A stretch of 13,214 bases of DNA from NCBI GenBank assembly GCA_947259865.1, contig CAMYNZ010000112.1:1-13214 (forward strand), read 5' to 3'. The notes under the pieces were generated by a model. It was not told the DNA's origin. It searched no databases and saw nothing but the letters and a program-made list of their open reading frames with translations. A program made the position numbers and the translations under genes. Origin of the DNA: an uncultured Desulfobacterales bacterium (GTDB lineage: Bacteria; Desulfobacterota; Desulfobacteria; Desulfobacterales; G020354645). Positions 5,966 to 13,214 of the stretch are shown one piece after another (within the stretch, counting starts at the first letter, position 1; every line of letters starts with the position of its first letter).

Positions 5966-8383
5966 ATGCAAAAAAGCTATGAACTGAAACCGGCCGAACT
6001 CAGATCCCTGTGTGACCCCAAAAGCTTCACCTTCAAAAACACTTCCGAAGTCGAACCGTTGGATGATGTCATTGGCCAGGAAAGAGCCGTACAGGCCATT
6101 GACTTCGGTTTGAACATGAAAAGTCCCGGATACAATATTTTTGTGACCGGAATCGAAGGTACCGGTAAATCTACCATCGTTCAGGATATCGTAAATGATT
6201 ATGCTGGAGCCCTGCCGACTCCGAACGACTGGTGCATGGTTAATCATTTTAAGGACGAATATCGACCGCGGGCGATTGCAGTGCCGCCGGGTAAAGCCAT
6301 CGCCTTCAGCAAAAAAATCAACAAACTGGTTGAAGATCTAAAAAAAGAAATACCCAAAGCTTTCGAGAGCGAATTATACCAGGAGAGACAGTCTGAAATC
6401 CAAAAGAAATACAGCCAGCTACAACGGGATATCTTCCAGCAGCTGGAGCAGTCAGCTAAAAAGAAGCAGATGCAAATTAACCAAACCAGAGCGGGCTTTC
6501 AGGCTGTTCCGGTTATTAAGGGCAAGCCGGTTTCTCCGGAAGAATTCCGACAACTGCCTACAAAAAGTCGATCCGTGCTGGAGGAGAAGCTCAATTTGAT
6601 GCAATCAGAAATTGAATCTGCCGTTCGGGAGCTCAATAAAATTAACCAGGATTTGCGGGATGAAGTCGAAAAGCTTATTGAAGAGACAACCCTTTTCATT
6701 GTGAAAAATCATCTTTACTCCCTGCGGACTCAGTTTAAAGGGCACAGCGCTATTCTTACCTATCTGGACGAGGTTCAGGAGGATATCGTCGAAAATGTCG
6801 ACGACTTTTTAAAATCCGAAGAAAAGCCCCCCCAGGCGGAAAATATGTGGCTGCGGGGGCTCAAAGACCCGTTGCAGCGCTACAAGGTCAACGTGCTGGT
6901 TGATCGAAGATTCCTCAAAGGCGCTCCGGTTATCTACGAGACCAATCCTACCTATAACAACGTCTTCGGCCAAATTGAAAAGCGGGCCTATCTGGGAACA
7001 CTAAGCACGGATTTCAGCATGGTTCAGGCAGGTTCGCTCTTGAGGGCCGATGGCGGTTACCTAATCATGGAGATTGAACCTGTTTTAATGAATCCGTTTG
7101 TCTGGGAAGGTCTAAGGCGTGCCTTGCAGAACAAACTTCTTTCTATTGAAGATATGTCTGCCGAGATGGGTTACGGCAGCGCTTCACTGCGTCCGGAACC
7201 CATTCCCCTGGACGTAAAAGTGATTCTGCTCGGAGAGTACGAACCATTTCATATTCTTCAAAATTATGATTCAAAATTTAACAAGATCTTCAAGGTCAGG
7301 GCAGATTTTGACTATGAGGTGAAGCGAAACGAAGAAACCGTGCAGCAATATGCAAGATTTATCGCCCGGGTCTGCCAGGCAGAAAACCTGCTTCCTTTCA
7401 CCCCCGATGGTGTGGCGGCAATTGTAGAGTTTGGCGAAAAATATGTGGCCCACAAGAACAAATTATCCATCAGATTTGGCCCTGTTCTGGGCGTATTAAA
7501 GGAAGCCGATTACTGGGCCCGCAAGGGTGATGCGGATAATGTTTCAGGTCAATACGTAAAAAGAGCATTCAATGAATACAGATTTCGATACAACCTTTAC
7601 GAAACAAAAATTCATGAGTCCTATGTCGATGGTACGATTATGATCGACGTGGACGGCGACGTGGTCGGTCAGGTAAATGCGCTTGCTGTTTATCAAATTG
7701 GAGATATTTCTTTTGGTCGACCGTCGCGGATCACCGCTGAAACCTATATGGGTATGAAAGGTATTATCAATATTGAACGGGAAGCTAAATTGAGCGGTAA
7801 GACCCATGATAAAGGTGTTTTGATTCTCTCCGGGTATCTGGGCAGGACATTTGCTCAAAACTATCCCCTCAGTCTTTCGGCCAGCATAACTTTTGAACAA
7901 AGTTACGGTGGCATTGATGGAGATAGTGCCTCATCCACTGAGCTGTATGCCCTCATTTCCAGTCTTTCGGATATTCCCATCCGCCAGGCACTGGCGGTGA
8001 CCGGATCCGTAAATCAAAAGGGCCAGATACAGGCAATTGGTGGTGTTAATCAAAAGATCGAAGGTTTTTTTGATGTATGTGAAGAAAAGGGCCTCAGCGG
8101 CCAACAGGGCGTTTTGATACCCACAGCCAATGTGAACAATTTGATGCTCAAAAGAGAAGTCATTGCTGCTGTCAAGAAGGGCGATTTCCATATCTATCAG
8201 GTTTCTACGGTTGAAGAAGGCATAGAAATATTAACCGGTGTGCCGGCCGGGAAAAAGGACAAAGCGGGCAATTATAAGCAGGGTACCGTGTTTGGTAAAG
8301 TTCAGGAAAAGCTGAAGAAATACCTGGAGCGATCCCTCAAGATGAAAAAAGAATTGGGTGATGAAGACGACGAAAAACACTAG
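5966..8383 (+). CDS. Lon-related ATP-dependent protease (AAA_32/S16 type)
   Basis: An 805-residue cytosolic AAA+ serine protease predicted to degrade unfolded or regulatory proteins. The Walker A loop GIEGTGKST is at 62-70 (Lys68). A long, charged, coiled-coil-prone segment (about 105-260) interrupts the ATPase part, and GGYLIMEIE (363-371) occupies the Walker B position. The C-terminal S16 domain has GIDGDSASS with catalytic Ser654 and AIGGVNQK with Lys697; the 43-residue spacing equals that of Ser679-Lys722 in E. coli Lon. The N-terminal substrate domain of classical LonA is absent and no membrane segment is present as in archaeal LonB, so this is the bacterial Lon-related type (COG1067). 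GAGGAG (5954-5959) lies 6 bases before the ATG. The MFS gene follows after 63 bases. Confidence 0.93.
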   Translation: MQKSYELKPAELRSLCDPKSFTFKNTSEVEPLDDVIGQERAVQAIDFGLNMKSPGYNIFVTGIEGTGKSTIVQDIVNDYAGALPTPNDWCMVNHFKDEYRPRAIAVPPGKAIAFSKKINKLVEDLKKEIPKAFESELYQERQSEIQKKYSQLQRDIFQQLEQSAKKKQMQINQTRAGFQAVPVIKGKPVSPEEFRQLPTKSRSVLEEKLNLMQSEIESAVRELNKINQDLRDEVEKLIEETTLFIVKNHLYSLRTQFKGHSAILTYLDEVQEDIVENVDDFLKSEEKPPQAENMWLRGLKDPLQRYKVNVLVDRRFLKGAPVIYETNPTYNNVFGQIEKRAYLGTLSTDFSMVQAGSLLRADGGYLIMEIEPVLMNPFVWEGLRRALQNKLLSIEDMSAEMGYGSASLRPEPIPLDVKVILLGEYEPFHILQNYDSKFNKIFKVRADFDYEVKRNEETVQQYARFIARVCQAENLLPFTPDGVAAIVEFGEKYVAHKNKLSIRFGPVLGVLKEADYWARKGDADNVSGQYVKRAFNEYRFRYNLYETKIHESYVDGTIMIDVDGDVVGQVNALAVYQIGDISFGRPSRITAETYMGMKGIINIEREAKLSGKTHDKGVLILSGYLGRTFAQNYPLSLSASITFEQSYGGIDGDSASSTELYALISSLSDIPIRQALAVTGSVNQKGQIQAIGGVNQKIEGFFDVCEEKGLSGQQGVLIPTANVNNLMLKREVIAAVKKGDFHIYQVSTVEEGIEILTGVPAGKKDKAGNYKQGTVFGKVQEKLKKYLERSLKMKKELGDEDDEKH

Positions 8384-8446
8384 CCTGAACAAGGATAATG
8401 TCCCGTAAATTACTTTGACATCCGATTTTTTGCCTGGAGCCCGGTG

Positions 8447-9652
8447 ATGCCCGATCAATGGCCCAATAACCCATCGAACCCCTCAAACCGGCGCATCGTA
8501 ATTGCAATCAGTGTCGCCAGTATTAGCCGGATAATACTCAATACGGCACGCCGCTTTGCTTATCCGTTTGCAGCGGTTCTGAGTCGCAGCCTGGGTGTGC
8601 CGTTGACTGCGGTGACTTCATTAATTGCCGTGAATCAGGCTACCGGGGTGTTGGGTTTGTTTTTCGGACCCCTGGCGGATCGTTTCGGCTATCGATTAAT
8701 GATGTTGGGCGGTTTGAGCATGCTGGTCCTGGGTATGTTTGCCGCCGGATTGTTACCATATTACGGTGTTGTTTTAGCCGCCATTTTTCTGGCCGGTTTG
8801 GCAAAAACCGTATTTGATCCGGCCGTTCAGGCCTATACCGGTGAACGCATACCTTACCGGCGACGAGGGCTGGCCATTGGTTTGCTTGAATTCAGCTGGG
8901 CGGGGAGCACCCTGTTGGGGATCCCACTTATTGGTTTTCTCATGGATCGATGGGGCTGGCGGGCCCCCTTTTTTGCGCTAGCCGGTGCGGGTCTGGTGAG
9001 TTTGATGGTTCTGGGAATCCTGACACCCAAAGACGGAAGAATACCCTCCCATCGACCGGGCGCAGGTATCGGGACGGCCTGGAAACAGATTGTCCAAAAA
9101 CGTGCGGCATTGGGGGCCTTGAGTTTCGGTTTTTTGGTCAGCCTGGCCGTTGACAACCTTTTTGTGGTGTACGGTGTCTGGTTGGAGCAAGATTTTGGTT
9201 TCAGCATTATCGCACTCGGATTGGGTACCGGTTTGATTGGTGTTGCCGAATTTTTGGGAGAGTTATTAACGGCTATTATGGGTGACAGAATCGGATTGAA
9301 ACGGGCAGTTATTACCGGGCTTTTTTTGACCATTATCGGTTTTGTGTTGTTGCCTTTCATCGCCAAAACTATTTCATTGGCCCTTGTCGGACTTTTCATT
9401 ATCTTTCTGGCATTTGAATTTTCAATTGTCGTATTTTTGTCTCTTTGCACCGAAATTATGCCGGATTTGCGCGCCACCATGATGTCGTTTTTTCTGGCCT
9501 TTTCGGGTCTCGGAAGAGTCGTGGGCGTTTTAATCGGCGGTTCTGTTTGGGTATTCGGTGGAATAGCGGCCACCGGAATGCTGTCTGCGGTTATTACAGT
9601 GTTAGCCATGATGGCAATGGTCTGGGGATTGCGGGGATGGGAGCACCGTTAA
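8447..9652 (+). CDS. MFS transporter
   Basis: A 401-residue inner-membrane carrier with about 12 hydrophobic segments, fitting a proton- or gradient-driven major facilitator. The family signature between segments 2 and 3 is GPLADRFGYR (about 74-83), repeated in the second half as MGDRIGLKR. A Pro/Asn-rich hydrophilic tail of about 15 residues precedes the first membrane segment. The substrate is unknown; drug or metabolite efflux is possible but not shown. The ATG at 8447 is preferred over GTG at 8444 because GGAG (8436-8439) is 7 bases upstream. It may be cotranscribed with the protease. It ends only 2 bases before the end of the convergent thioredoxin gene, leaving no room for a conventional terminator. 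Confidence 0.92.
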   Translation: MPDQWPNNPSNPSNRRIVIAISVASISRIILNTARRFAYPFAAVLSRSLGVPLTAVTSLIAVNQATGVLGLFFGPLADRFGYRLMMLGGLSMLVLGMFAAGLLPYYGVVLAAIFLAGLAKTVFDPAVQAYTGERIPYRRRGLAIGLLEFSWAGSTLLGIPLIGFLMDRWGWRAPFFALAGAGLVSLMVLGILTPKDGRIPSHRPGAGIGTAWKQIVQKRAALGALSFGFLVSLAVDNLFVVYGVWLEQDFGFSIIALGLGTGLIGVAEFLGELLTAIMGDRIGLKRAVITGLFLTIIGFVLLPFIAKTISLALVGLFIIFLAFEFSIVVFLSLCTEIMPDLRATMMSFFLAFSGLGRVVGVLIGGSVWVFGGIAATGMLSAVITVLAMMAMVWGLRGWEHR

Positions 9653-9654
9653 GA

Positions 9655-10119
9655 TTATTGACTTAAAAATGTTTCAATTGCTTTGACGTAGGTTTTTTCG
9701 GGGTGAAGACCCAGGATGGAATGAATGATTACTTTGTCTTTGACAAAAGCGATATAGGGAAGTCCCGGAACTTTAAACAATTTTGAGAGTTTTTGGTTGT
9801 AGTCGTAATCAATTTTATAAATGCTAAGATCCTCTTTATGTTTTTGGGCTAATTCTTCAAGTAACGGCTCAAGGACTTTGCAGGGGGCACACCAGTCGGC
9901 ATAGAACTCAAACAACAGCAAACGGTTTTTGGATGCCTCGAGGATCTCATTGAATTGCGCTTCATTTTCTATCACCGTGATAGCTTTAGAGGGTTTAGTT
10001 TTACCGCTGTGATCAAGATCACCTTTCTCGCAGGATACAACACCCAAAAGTATCCCCAGAAAAATTAAAGCTATACCCTTAGAGCTACAGCGTGCCTTGA
10101 ACCTTTTACAGCAAGTCAT
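9655..10119 (-). CDS. Thioredoxin-fold lipoprotein
   Basis: A 154-residue envelope thiol-disulfide protein. A hydrophobic N-terminal stretch ends in the lipobox-like LGVVSC, with Cys30 as the predicted lipidated residue, followed by a polar linker and a thioredoxin domain from about residue 46. The active site is WCAPC (76-80) and the cis-proline is Pro121 in GLPY. Thioredoxin proper has GP between its cysteines; the AP pair here is common in membrane-tethered relatives. It probably reduces or isomerises disulfides or supplies electrons outside the cytoplasm. It lies 28 bases downstream of the TPR gene and is likely in the same transcript. Ser at +(-1) of the lipobox is allowed, so lipidation is likely but not certain. 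Confidence 0.88.
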   Translation of the reverse strand: MTCCKRFKARCSSKGIALIFLGILLGVVSCEKGDLDHSGKTKPSKAITVIENEAQFNEILEASKNRLLLFEFYADWCAPCKVLEPLLEELAQKHKEDLSIYKIDYDYNQKLSKLFKVPGLPYIAFVKDKVIIHSILGLHPEKTYVKAIETFLSQ

Positions 10120-10147
10120 GTCCGAATCCCGGGCCGTATCGGTGCAA

Positions 10148-10750
10148 TTACTGGGATTTACTCTGGTTTTTCAACTGAACAACGAGTTGATCAACGGATT
10201 GCCCGTTGGGGGCCATGGCAACGGGATTTACTTTCAGGAGATCTTCCCAGGTACGGATGGCAGATTGTTGATCCTTTAGATCGTGCAGCAGCACGACACC
10301 TTTGTTGAAGCGTGATATTTCGTGGCGGGGATTTATTTCAATGGCTTTATCAAAGGCCTTAAGCGCTTCAGCGGGCTGGCGACTACGACGGTACATCACG
10401 CCCATGTCCGTCCAGACATCCGCATTTTGGGGATTAAGCTCAAGTGATTTTTTATAAGCCATAATGGCGCGATCATAATTATTGGTGTCAAAATACTGAT
10501 TCCCCAGCTGGGTCCAGGCGTTCGCGTTGGTAGGATTTTTTGCGACTTCAAGTTCAAGCGCTGCGATCTCGGAACTCATTTTAGCATCAGCTGGCTGCCG
10601 CTGTTCAACCTGCGCTACTTTTCGAGGCGCGTCCTTGTATAATCCGTAAGCAATACCGGCTAAAAACCCGGCCGTGAATGTGATGAACGCCACCATCAGC
10701 ATGGTTTCTTTTTTAACATACTTACGCATGTCTGTTTTATTTTGTCCCAT
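10148..10750 (-). CDS. Membrane-anchored TPR protein
   Basis: A 200-residue protein with one N-terminal membrane segment (about 17-37) and a domain of three tetratricopeptide repeats (about 75-108, 109-142 and 143-176), each with the A-W/F...G...Y...A...A...L...NP pattern. TPRs bind protein partners; the layout resembles the NrfG/CcmH C-terminal part used in cytochrome c maturation, but no haem-ligation feature is present. The following gene encodes a thioredoxin-fold lipoprotein, so a joint role in envelope protein assembly is a reasonable inference. GAGGG (complement of 10756-10760) lies 5 bases upstream of the ATG. Confidence 0.88.
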   Translation of the reverse strand: MGQNKTDMRKYVKKETMLMVAFITFTAGFLAGIAYGLYKDAPRKVAQVEQRQPADAKMSSEIAALELEVAKNPTNANAWTQLGNQYFDTNNYDRAIMAYKKSLELNPQNADVWTDMGVMYRRSRQPAEALKAFDKAIEINPRHEISRFNKGVVLLHDLKDQQSAIRTWEDLLKVNPVAMAPNGQSVDQLVVQLKNQSKSQ

Positions 10751-10822
10751 GGATACCCTCGTGTTATGGTTATGTATCCTCTAAAGTTAACGCTTCAAAA
10801 ACTCAGATCAAGTCTTTAGGTG

Positions 10823-10891
10823 CAGAAAAGACAGGTCCGATCAAGCGGGCCAAACTTGAGCAGCTTGCCGAACTCGATCGGACCTTTTCTG
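10823..10891. repeat. Long imperfect hairpin, possible terminator of rubrerythrin
   Basis: A perfect 10-bp inverted repeat AGGTCCGATC (10833-10842) and GATCGGACCT (10876-10885) extends outward as CAGAAAA (10823-10829) against TTTTCTG (10885-10891) with a short bulge. The loop contains a second pairing, CAAGC/GCTTG (10842-10846 with 10863-10867). It lies 52 bases beyond the rubrerythrin stop and 72 bases or more before the TPR start, both on the - strand. On the - strand it is followed by TGTCTTTTCTG, a weak T-run, so a terminator role is plausible but not proven. Confidence 0.5.
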
Positions 10892-10943
10892 GGTCTTTTA
10901 ACGGTTGGGTCTGGCGACCGGGACGTTTACCGGGCCCGACGAA

Positions 10944-11438
10944 TTAATCCACCTTAAAAAACGCTTTGGCCTTGGCGCCGCACACCGGGCAGACGTCGGG
11001 AGCGTCGCTTTCACAGGTGTATCCGCATACCGAACATACCCAGTAGTCCACTTCCTCTAAGTTATCCAGGTTATCCAGAGCCTTTTGATAAAGGTCAGCA
11101 TGAACCTTTTCAACTTCATTGGCATAACTGAAGCTGCGCAATGCGGCACTTTCATCCTCTGCTTTGGCCGTCTCGATCATTTCGGGATACATTGATTTGA
11201 ATTCATGCGTCTCCCCGGATATAGCTTCCTGAAGATTCTCGGTCGTACTTCTTATACCTTTTAACGTTCTCAGATGCGCATGGGCGTGAACCGTCTCAGC
11301 TTCGGCTGCGGCTCGGAAAAGTTTGGCAACCTGTGGGTATCCCTCACGCTTTGCTTTTTGACTAAAGGCCAGGTATTTCCGATTGGCCTGGGATTCCCCT
11401 GCAAATGCATCTAATAGATTTTGTTCGGTCTTACTCAT
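10944..11438 (-). CDS. Rubrerythrin
   Basis: A 164-residue cytosolic non-haem iron protein that, in anaerobes, reduces hydrogen peroxide with electrons from rubredoxin or NAD(P)H systems. The N-terminal ferritin-like four-helix domain has Glu15 (FAGESQANRKY), Glu48-x-x-His51 and a second ExxH in EVEKVHADLY, the diiron ligands. The C-terminal rubredoxin-like knuckles are CSVCG (135-139) and CPVCG (150-154). It is shorter than the 191-residue Desulfovibrio vulgaris protein and belongs to the compact rubrerythrins. GGAGG (complement of 11445-11449) lies 6 bases before the ATG, a strong site. The promoter region contains the 147-bp inverted-repeat unit at 11501-11647, which may affect its control. 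No clear PerR or OxyR box was recognised. Confidence 0.95.
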   Translation of the reverse strand: MSKTEQNLLDAFAGESQANRKYLAFSQKAKREGYPQVAKLFRAAAEAETVHAHAHLRTLKGIRSTTENLQEAISGETHEFKSMYPEMIETAKAEDESAALRSFSYANEVEKVHADLYQKALDNLDNLEEVDYWVCSVCGYTCESDAPDVCPVCGAKAKAFFKVD

Positions 11439-11500
11439 ACAGTACCTCCTTTTTTTTGTTTTAAAACTTTAGTTATTTTCCACAGCCCAAGGAATTATTG

Positions 11501-11647
11501 CCTGGATTTTGCATGAAAATTGATGATAAAAAAAGATCATGATCCGATATGCCACCCCATGCAACCTGCATGACGCTATGGCTTTGTAATTACCCGCTTT
11601 ATTCCCTTATTAACAAAATTCTCATTAATTTTCATACAAAATTCAGG
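11501..11647. repeat. 147-bp unit bounded by 29-bp inverted repeats
   Basis: Bases 11501-11529 match the reverse complement of 11619-11647 at 25 of 29 positions; three of the four differences are transitions. The arms share CCTG-R-ATTTTG-Y-ATGAAAATT. The middle holds CATGCA/TGCATG (11558-11572, loop ACC) and the palindrome GATCATGATC (11535-11544). No target duplication is evident. It lies between the rubrerythrin start and the NUDIX stop, so it could be a small mobile-type palindrome or a pair of facing operator sites for rubrerythrin. The rest of the 225-base gap shows nothing else. Confidence 0.6.
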
Positions 11648-11663
11648 TATCATACGGGTTCAG

Positions 11664-12200
11664 CTAGCGAACGGGGCATGAATTCAACCATGCCTGCAGT
11701 CCGCCGGATTCCGCACTATGCTTGAGTTGGCGACAAACCACAAGATCTGTCGGAAATGCCATTGACTCCGGTAAAGCATCCAGAGGAAAGAAGCGCGCAT
11801 CACTGGCATCTGAACCGGCCTGCAGTCTTTCGATATGACCGTTGCCCCAAAACCAGATCCCTACGGTTTGATTATCCATGTCGTGAAAGTTTGAATGTAC
11901 GGCAAAAACAGGTCCGATATCGACCTCAAGACTTGTTTCTTCTTTTATTTCGCGTATGGCCGCCGAGCGAACTTCTTCGTCCCATTCTACGTGGCCGCAG
12001 GGAATACACCACATGTCCGCATAAGAACCCAGTCTTTTCACAAGGAGTATACGGTTGTTTTTGTAAATAATAACGGCCACGCCGACCGTAGGGTTGCGGT
12101 AATGGGATCGGTTACAGTGCCGGCAGGACCGTTTTTTTTGACTACCTTCCTGTCGCACCTGCAGTGAATGTCCGCAATACGGACAGAACTTGAAATCCAT
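11664..12200 (-). CDS. NUDIX hydrolase with N-terminal zinc ribbon
   Basis: A 178-residue cytosolic pyrophosphohydrolase acting on a nucleoside diphosphate linked to another moiety; the substrate is unknown. A four-cysteine zinc ribbon (Cys6, Cys9, Cys26, Cys29) precedes the NUDIX fold. The NUDIX box runs 69-91: Gly69, Glu75, Arg83-Glu84, Glu87-Glu88 and a final Leu91, with Ser90 in place of the usual Gly. The ribbon recalls NADH pyrophosphatase NudC, but the SQPWPFPxS motif that marks NudC is absent, so an ADP-ribose-type or unknown substrate is as likely. GGAG lies about 6 bases before the ATG. It is divergent from the M1 peptidase gene. Confidence 0.9.
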   Translation of the reverse strand: MDFKFCPYCGHSLQVRQEGSQKKRSCRHCNRSHYRNPTVGVAVIIYKNNRILLVKRLGSYADMWCIPCGHVEWDEEVRSAAIREIKEETSLEVDIGPVFAVHSNFHDMDNQTVGIWFWGNGHIERLQAGSDASDARFFPLDALPESMAFPTDLVVCRQLKHSAESGGLQAWLNSCPVR

Positions 12201-12297
12201 TATTTCTCCGCAAGAACTGACGTTTGCAAAAATCTCTGTTGACCCCGGTCTTAAGGCCGCCGAAAATAGAATGCCATCACTTAAATAGGAATGGTTA

Positions 12298-12326
12298 CTA
12301 TTAAATAAATAGACAATTTAAGTCAA
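12298..12326 (-). promoter_or_regulatory. Candidate promoter for the NUDIX gene
   Basis: On the - strand TTGACT (12326-12321) is followed after 17 bases by TAATAG (12303-12298). The -35 is good and the -10 is poor, about 98 bases before the ATG. Low confidence. Confidence 0.25.
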
Positions 12327-12366
12327 GCCCGCTTTTGCAGTGTCTGTTAAAAATTTGGCCTTAATT

Positions 12367-12394
12367 TTGACATAAATTTGATAATACTTAAATT
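12367..12394 (+). promoter_or_regulatory. Candidate sigma-70 promoter for the M1 peptidase gene
   Basis: A perfect TTGACA (12367-12372) is followed after 16 bases by TAAATT (12389-12394), a 4 of 6 match to TATAAT, about 72 bases before the ATG. One ACTTAAAT copy overlaps the -10. Confidence 0.35.
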
Positions 12395-12466
12395 GATAGT
12401 GTTAAAAATTATTGGCCGCTAATCATAGATGTTTTTCTAATCCTGCACAATTGATGATAACCGAAA

Positions 12467-13214
12467 ATGATTTCCAACCATAAAATATACCGATTGATAA
12501 AACCCAACAGGCAATGGGGCCGTTTGCGAAGCTGCTTTGGCTATTGCATTGTTTTCAAAATGCTTTTGCTGCTCACACTATTTGGCCCGGTGCAGTCTGC
12601 TGTCGCTGTGAGCGTTCATCACGACCTTAAGATCAAAATTCACCCTCAGGAAAAAAAACTGACCGGAATTGACGATATGGAGGTTAGGCTCGAAGCTGCC
12701 GCTGCGATTAGTTTTATCCTGTCCGAAAAGGCTGGTCGAATAGAAGTCCTGGTTAATGGGGAACCGGTTAAGTTAATCTCAGATCGTTCAAAGCATCGGA
12801 TACCATTGAAGGCCGATGAAAGGGCCGATTTGATCCGTGTCAGGGTGCTGTATTCAGCCGTTTTTGACGATCCGGTGCCCATTTTGCCGGTCAGTTTCGA
12901 TAACCCCGGCTATGGGGTGACGGGAACCATCTCGGATAAGGGTACTTTATTGCTGGCCGGCGCTGCCTGGTATCCCGAAATCACCAATAGCCGTTCGACT
13001 TATAAACTTCACGTCGAAGCGCCCGCCGGTGTCCTGGCGGTTACGGCAGGGCACTCGTTGGGAACCAAAACTTACAACGGTGTGACCGCATCGACATGGG
13101 AAATCAACCATCCCGTAAGAGGGCTCTCTCTTTCGGCGGCGCGCTATATCGTGCGTGAACAAACCGTCGGCGATGTGGTGGCGGCCACCTATTTTTTCCC
13201 GGAAACCGATCACC
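12467..13214 (+). CDS. Probable M1-family aminopeptidase, N-terminal part (truncated by window end)
   Basis: The frame from ATG 12467 is open through the last base (249 codons) and continues beyond the window. A basic N-terminus and hydrophobic core (about residues 28-40) end in VQSAVA, a likely signal peptidase I site after Ala47, so the protein is exported. HHDLKIKIHP at 51-60 followed by KKLTGIDDMEV, then a strand-rich region with GTLLLAGAAWYPE, resembles the N-terminal beta domain of M1 zinc aminopeptidases. The HExxH zinc site would lie past the window end and cannot be checked. An in-frame TAA at 12458-12460 makes 12467 the earliest start; no good Shine-Dalgarno precedes it. Met32 is an alternative start with a shorter signal peptide. 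Family assignment is moderate. Confidence 0.7.
   Translation, partial: MISNHKIYRLIKPNRQWGRLRSCFGYCIVFKMLLLLTLFGPVQSAVAVSVHHDLKIKIHPQEKKLTGIDDMEVRLEAAAAISFILSEKAGRIEVLVNGEPVKLISDRSKHRIPLKADERADLIRVRVLYSAVFDDPVPILPVSFDNPGYGVTGTISDKGTLLLAGAAWYPEITNSRSTYKLHVEAPAGVLAVTAGHSLGTKTYNGVTASTWEINHPVRGLSLSAARYIVREQTVGDVVAATYFFPETDH

Larger units (their letters stand above)
12279..12417. repeat. Repeated ACTTAAAT motif and a duplicated GTTAAAAATT box
   Basis: ACTTAAAT occurs at 12279-12286 and 12386-12393, and inverted at 12316-12323. GTTAAAAATT followed by TTGGCC-like sequence occurs at 12346-12360 and again at 12401-12417 with two extra bases. The copies surround both candidate promoters of the divergent NUDIX and M1 genes. 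They could be regulator sites, but the region is AT-rich and some matches may be chance. Confidence 0.4.

Noticed and set aside
8854..9609. 251-codon - strand frame inside the MFS gene
   Set aside because: It is antisense to a well-supported transporter, rich in Pro/Lys/Thr/Ile as expected for the complement of hydrophobic codons, and matches no family.
12947..13213. 88-codon - strand frame at the right end
   Set aside because: It is the complement of the M1-like coding frame, which is open over the full 748 bases and has a signal peptide.

Overview
The window looks like a chromosomal segment of an anaerobic bacterium of the Desulfobacterota (former Deltaproteobacteria). This is inferred from gene content: a protein I recall as the DVU0772 family, a Lon-related protease with an N-terminal AAA_32-type region, a rubrerythrin, and a membrane TPR protein next to a thioredoxin-fold lipoprotein. 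Base composition is moderate and the intergenic regions are AT-rich. No rRNA, tRNA or CRISPR array was seen. Most genes look like ordinary core or accessory metabolism. The unusual signal is in small palindromic elements between genes and in one altered enzyme.

Layout. Positions 1-50 hold the last codons of an unidentified + strand gene. Positions 51-404 contain no gene but carry a roughly 194-bp inverted-repeat element (123-316). Two overlapping + strand genes follow: a DVU0772-like protein (405-752) and a membrane-anchored alpha/beta hydrolase (745-1830). The next three genes lie on the - strand, in transcription order: an exported protein of unknown function (4573-5715), a short-chain dehydrogenase/reductase (3743-4576) whose TTG start overlaps the previous stop, and a PepD-like aminoacyl-histidine dipeptidase (1961-3355) with a GTG start. 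A 348-bp MITE-like element (3397-3744), with near-perfect terminal inverted repeats and an 8-bp target duplication, sits between the last two. Removing it in silico restores a 31-nt spacer and a TAA stop in place of the present TGA. The dipeptidase also lacks about 20 residues between two metal-binding motifs.

The Lon-related protease (5966-8383) and an MFS transporter (8447-9652) run on the + strand. They converge on a - strand pair, a membrane TPR protein (10148-10750) and a thioredoxin-fold lipoprotein (9655-10119), which probably act together at the membrane. Rubrerythrin (10944-11438, - strand) serves peroxide defence. Between it and a zinc-ribbon NUDIX hydrolase (11664-12200, - strand) lies a 147-bp unit bounded by 29-bp imperfect inverted repeats. 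A divergent intergenic region with a thrice-repeated ACTTAAAT motif separates the NUDIX gene from the start of a probable M1-family aminopeptidase (12467 to the window end, + strand).

No clearly new multi-gene system was found. The best leads are the 348-bp element and its stop-codon-preserving insertion, the dipeptidase deletion, the palindromic unit upstream of rubrerythrin, and two gene products without known function (405-752 and 4573-5715).
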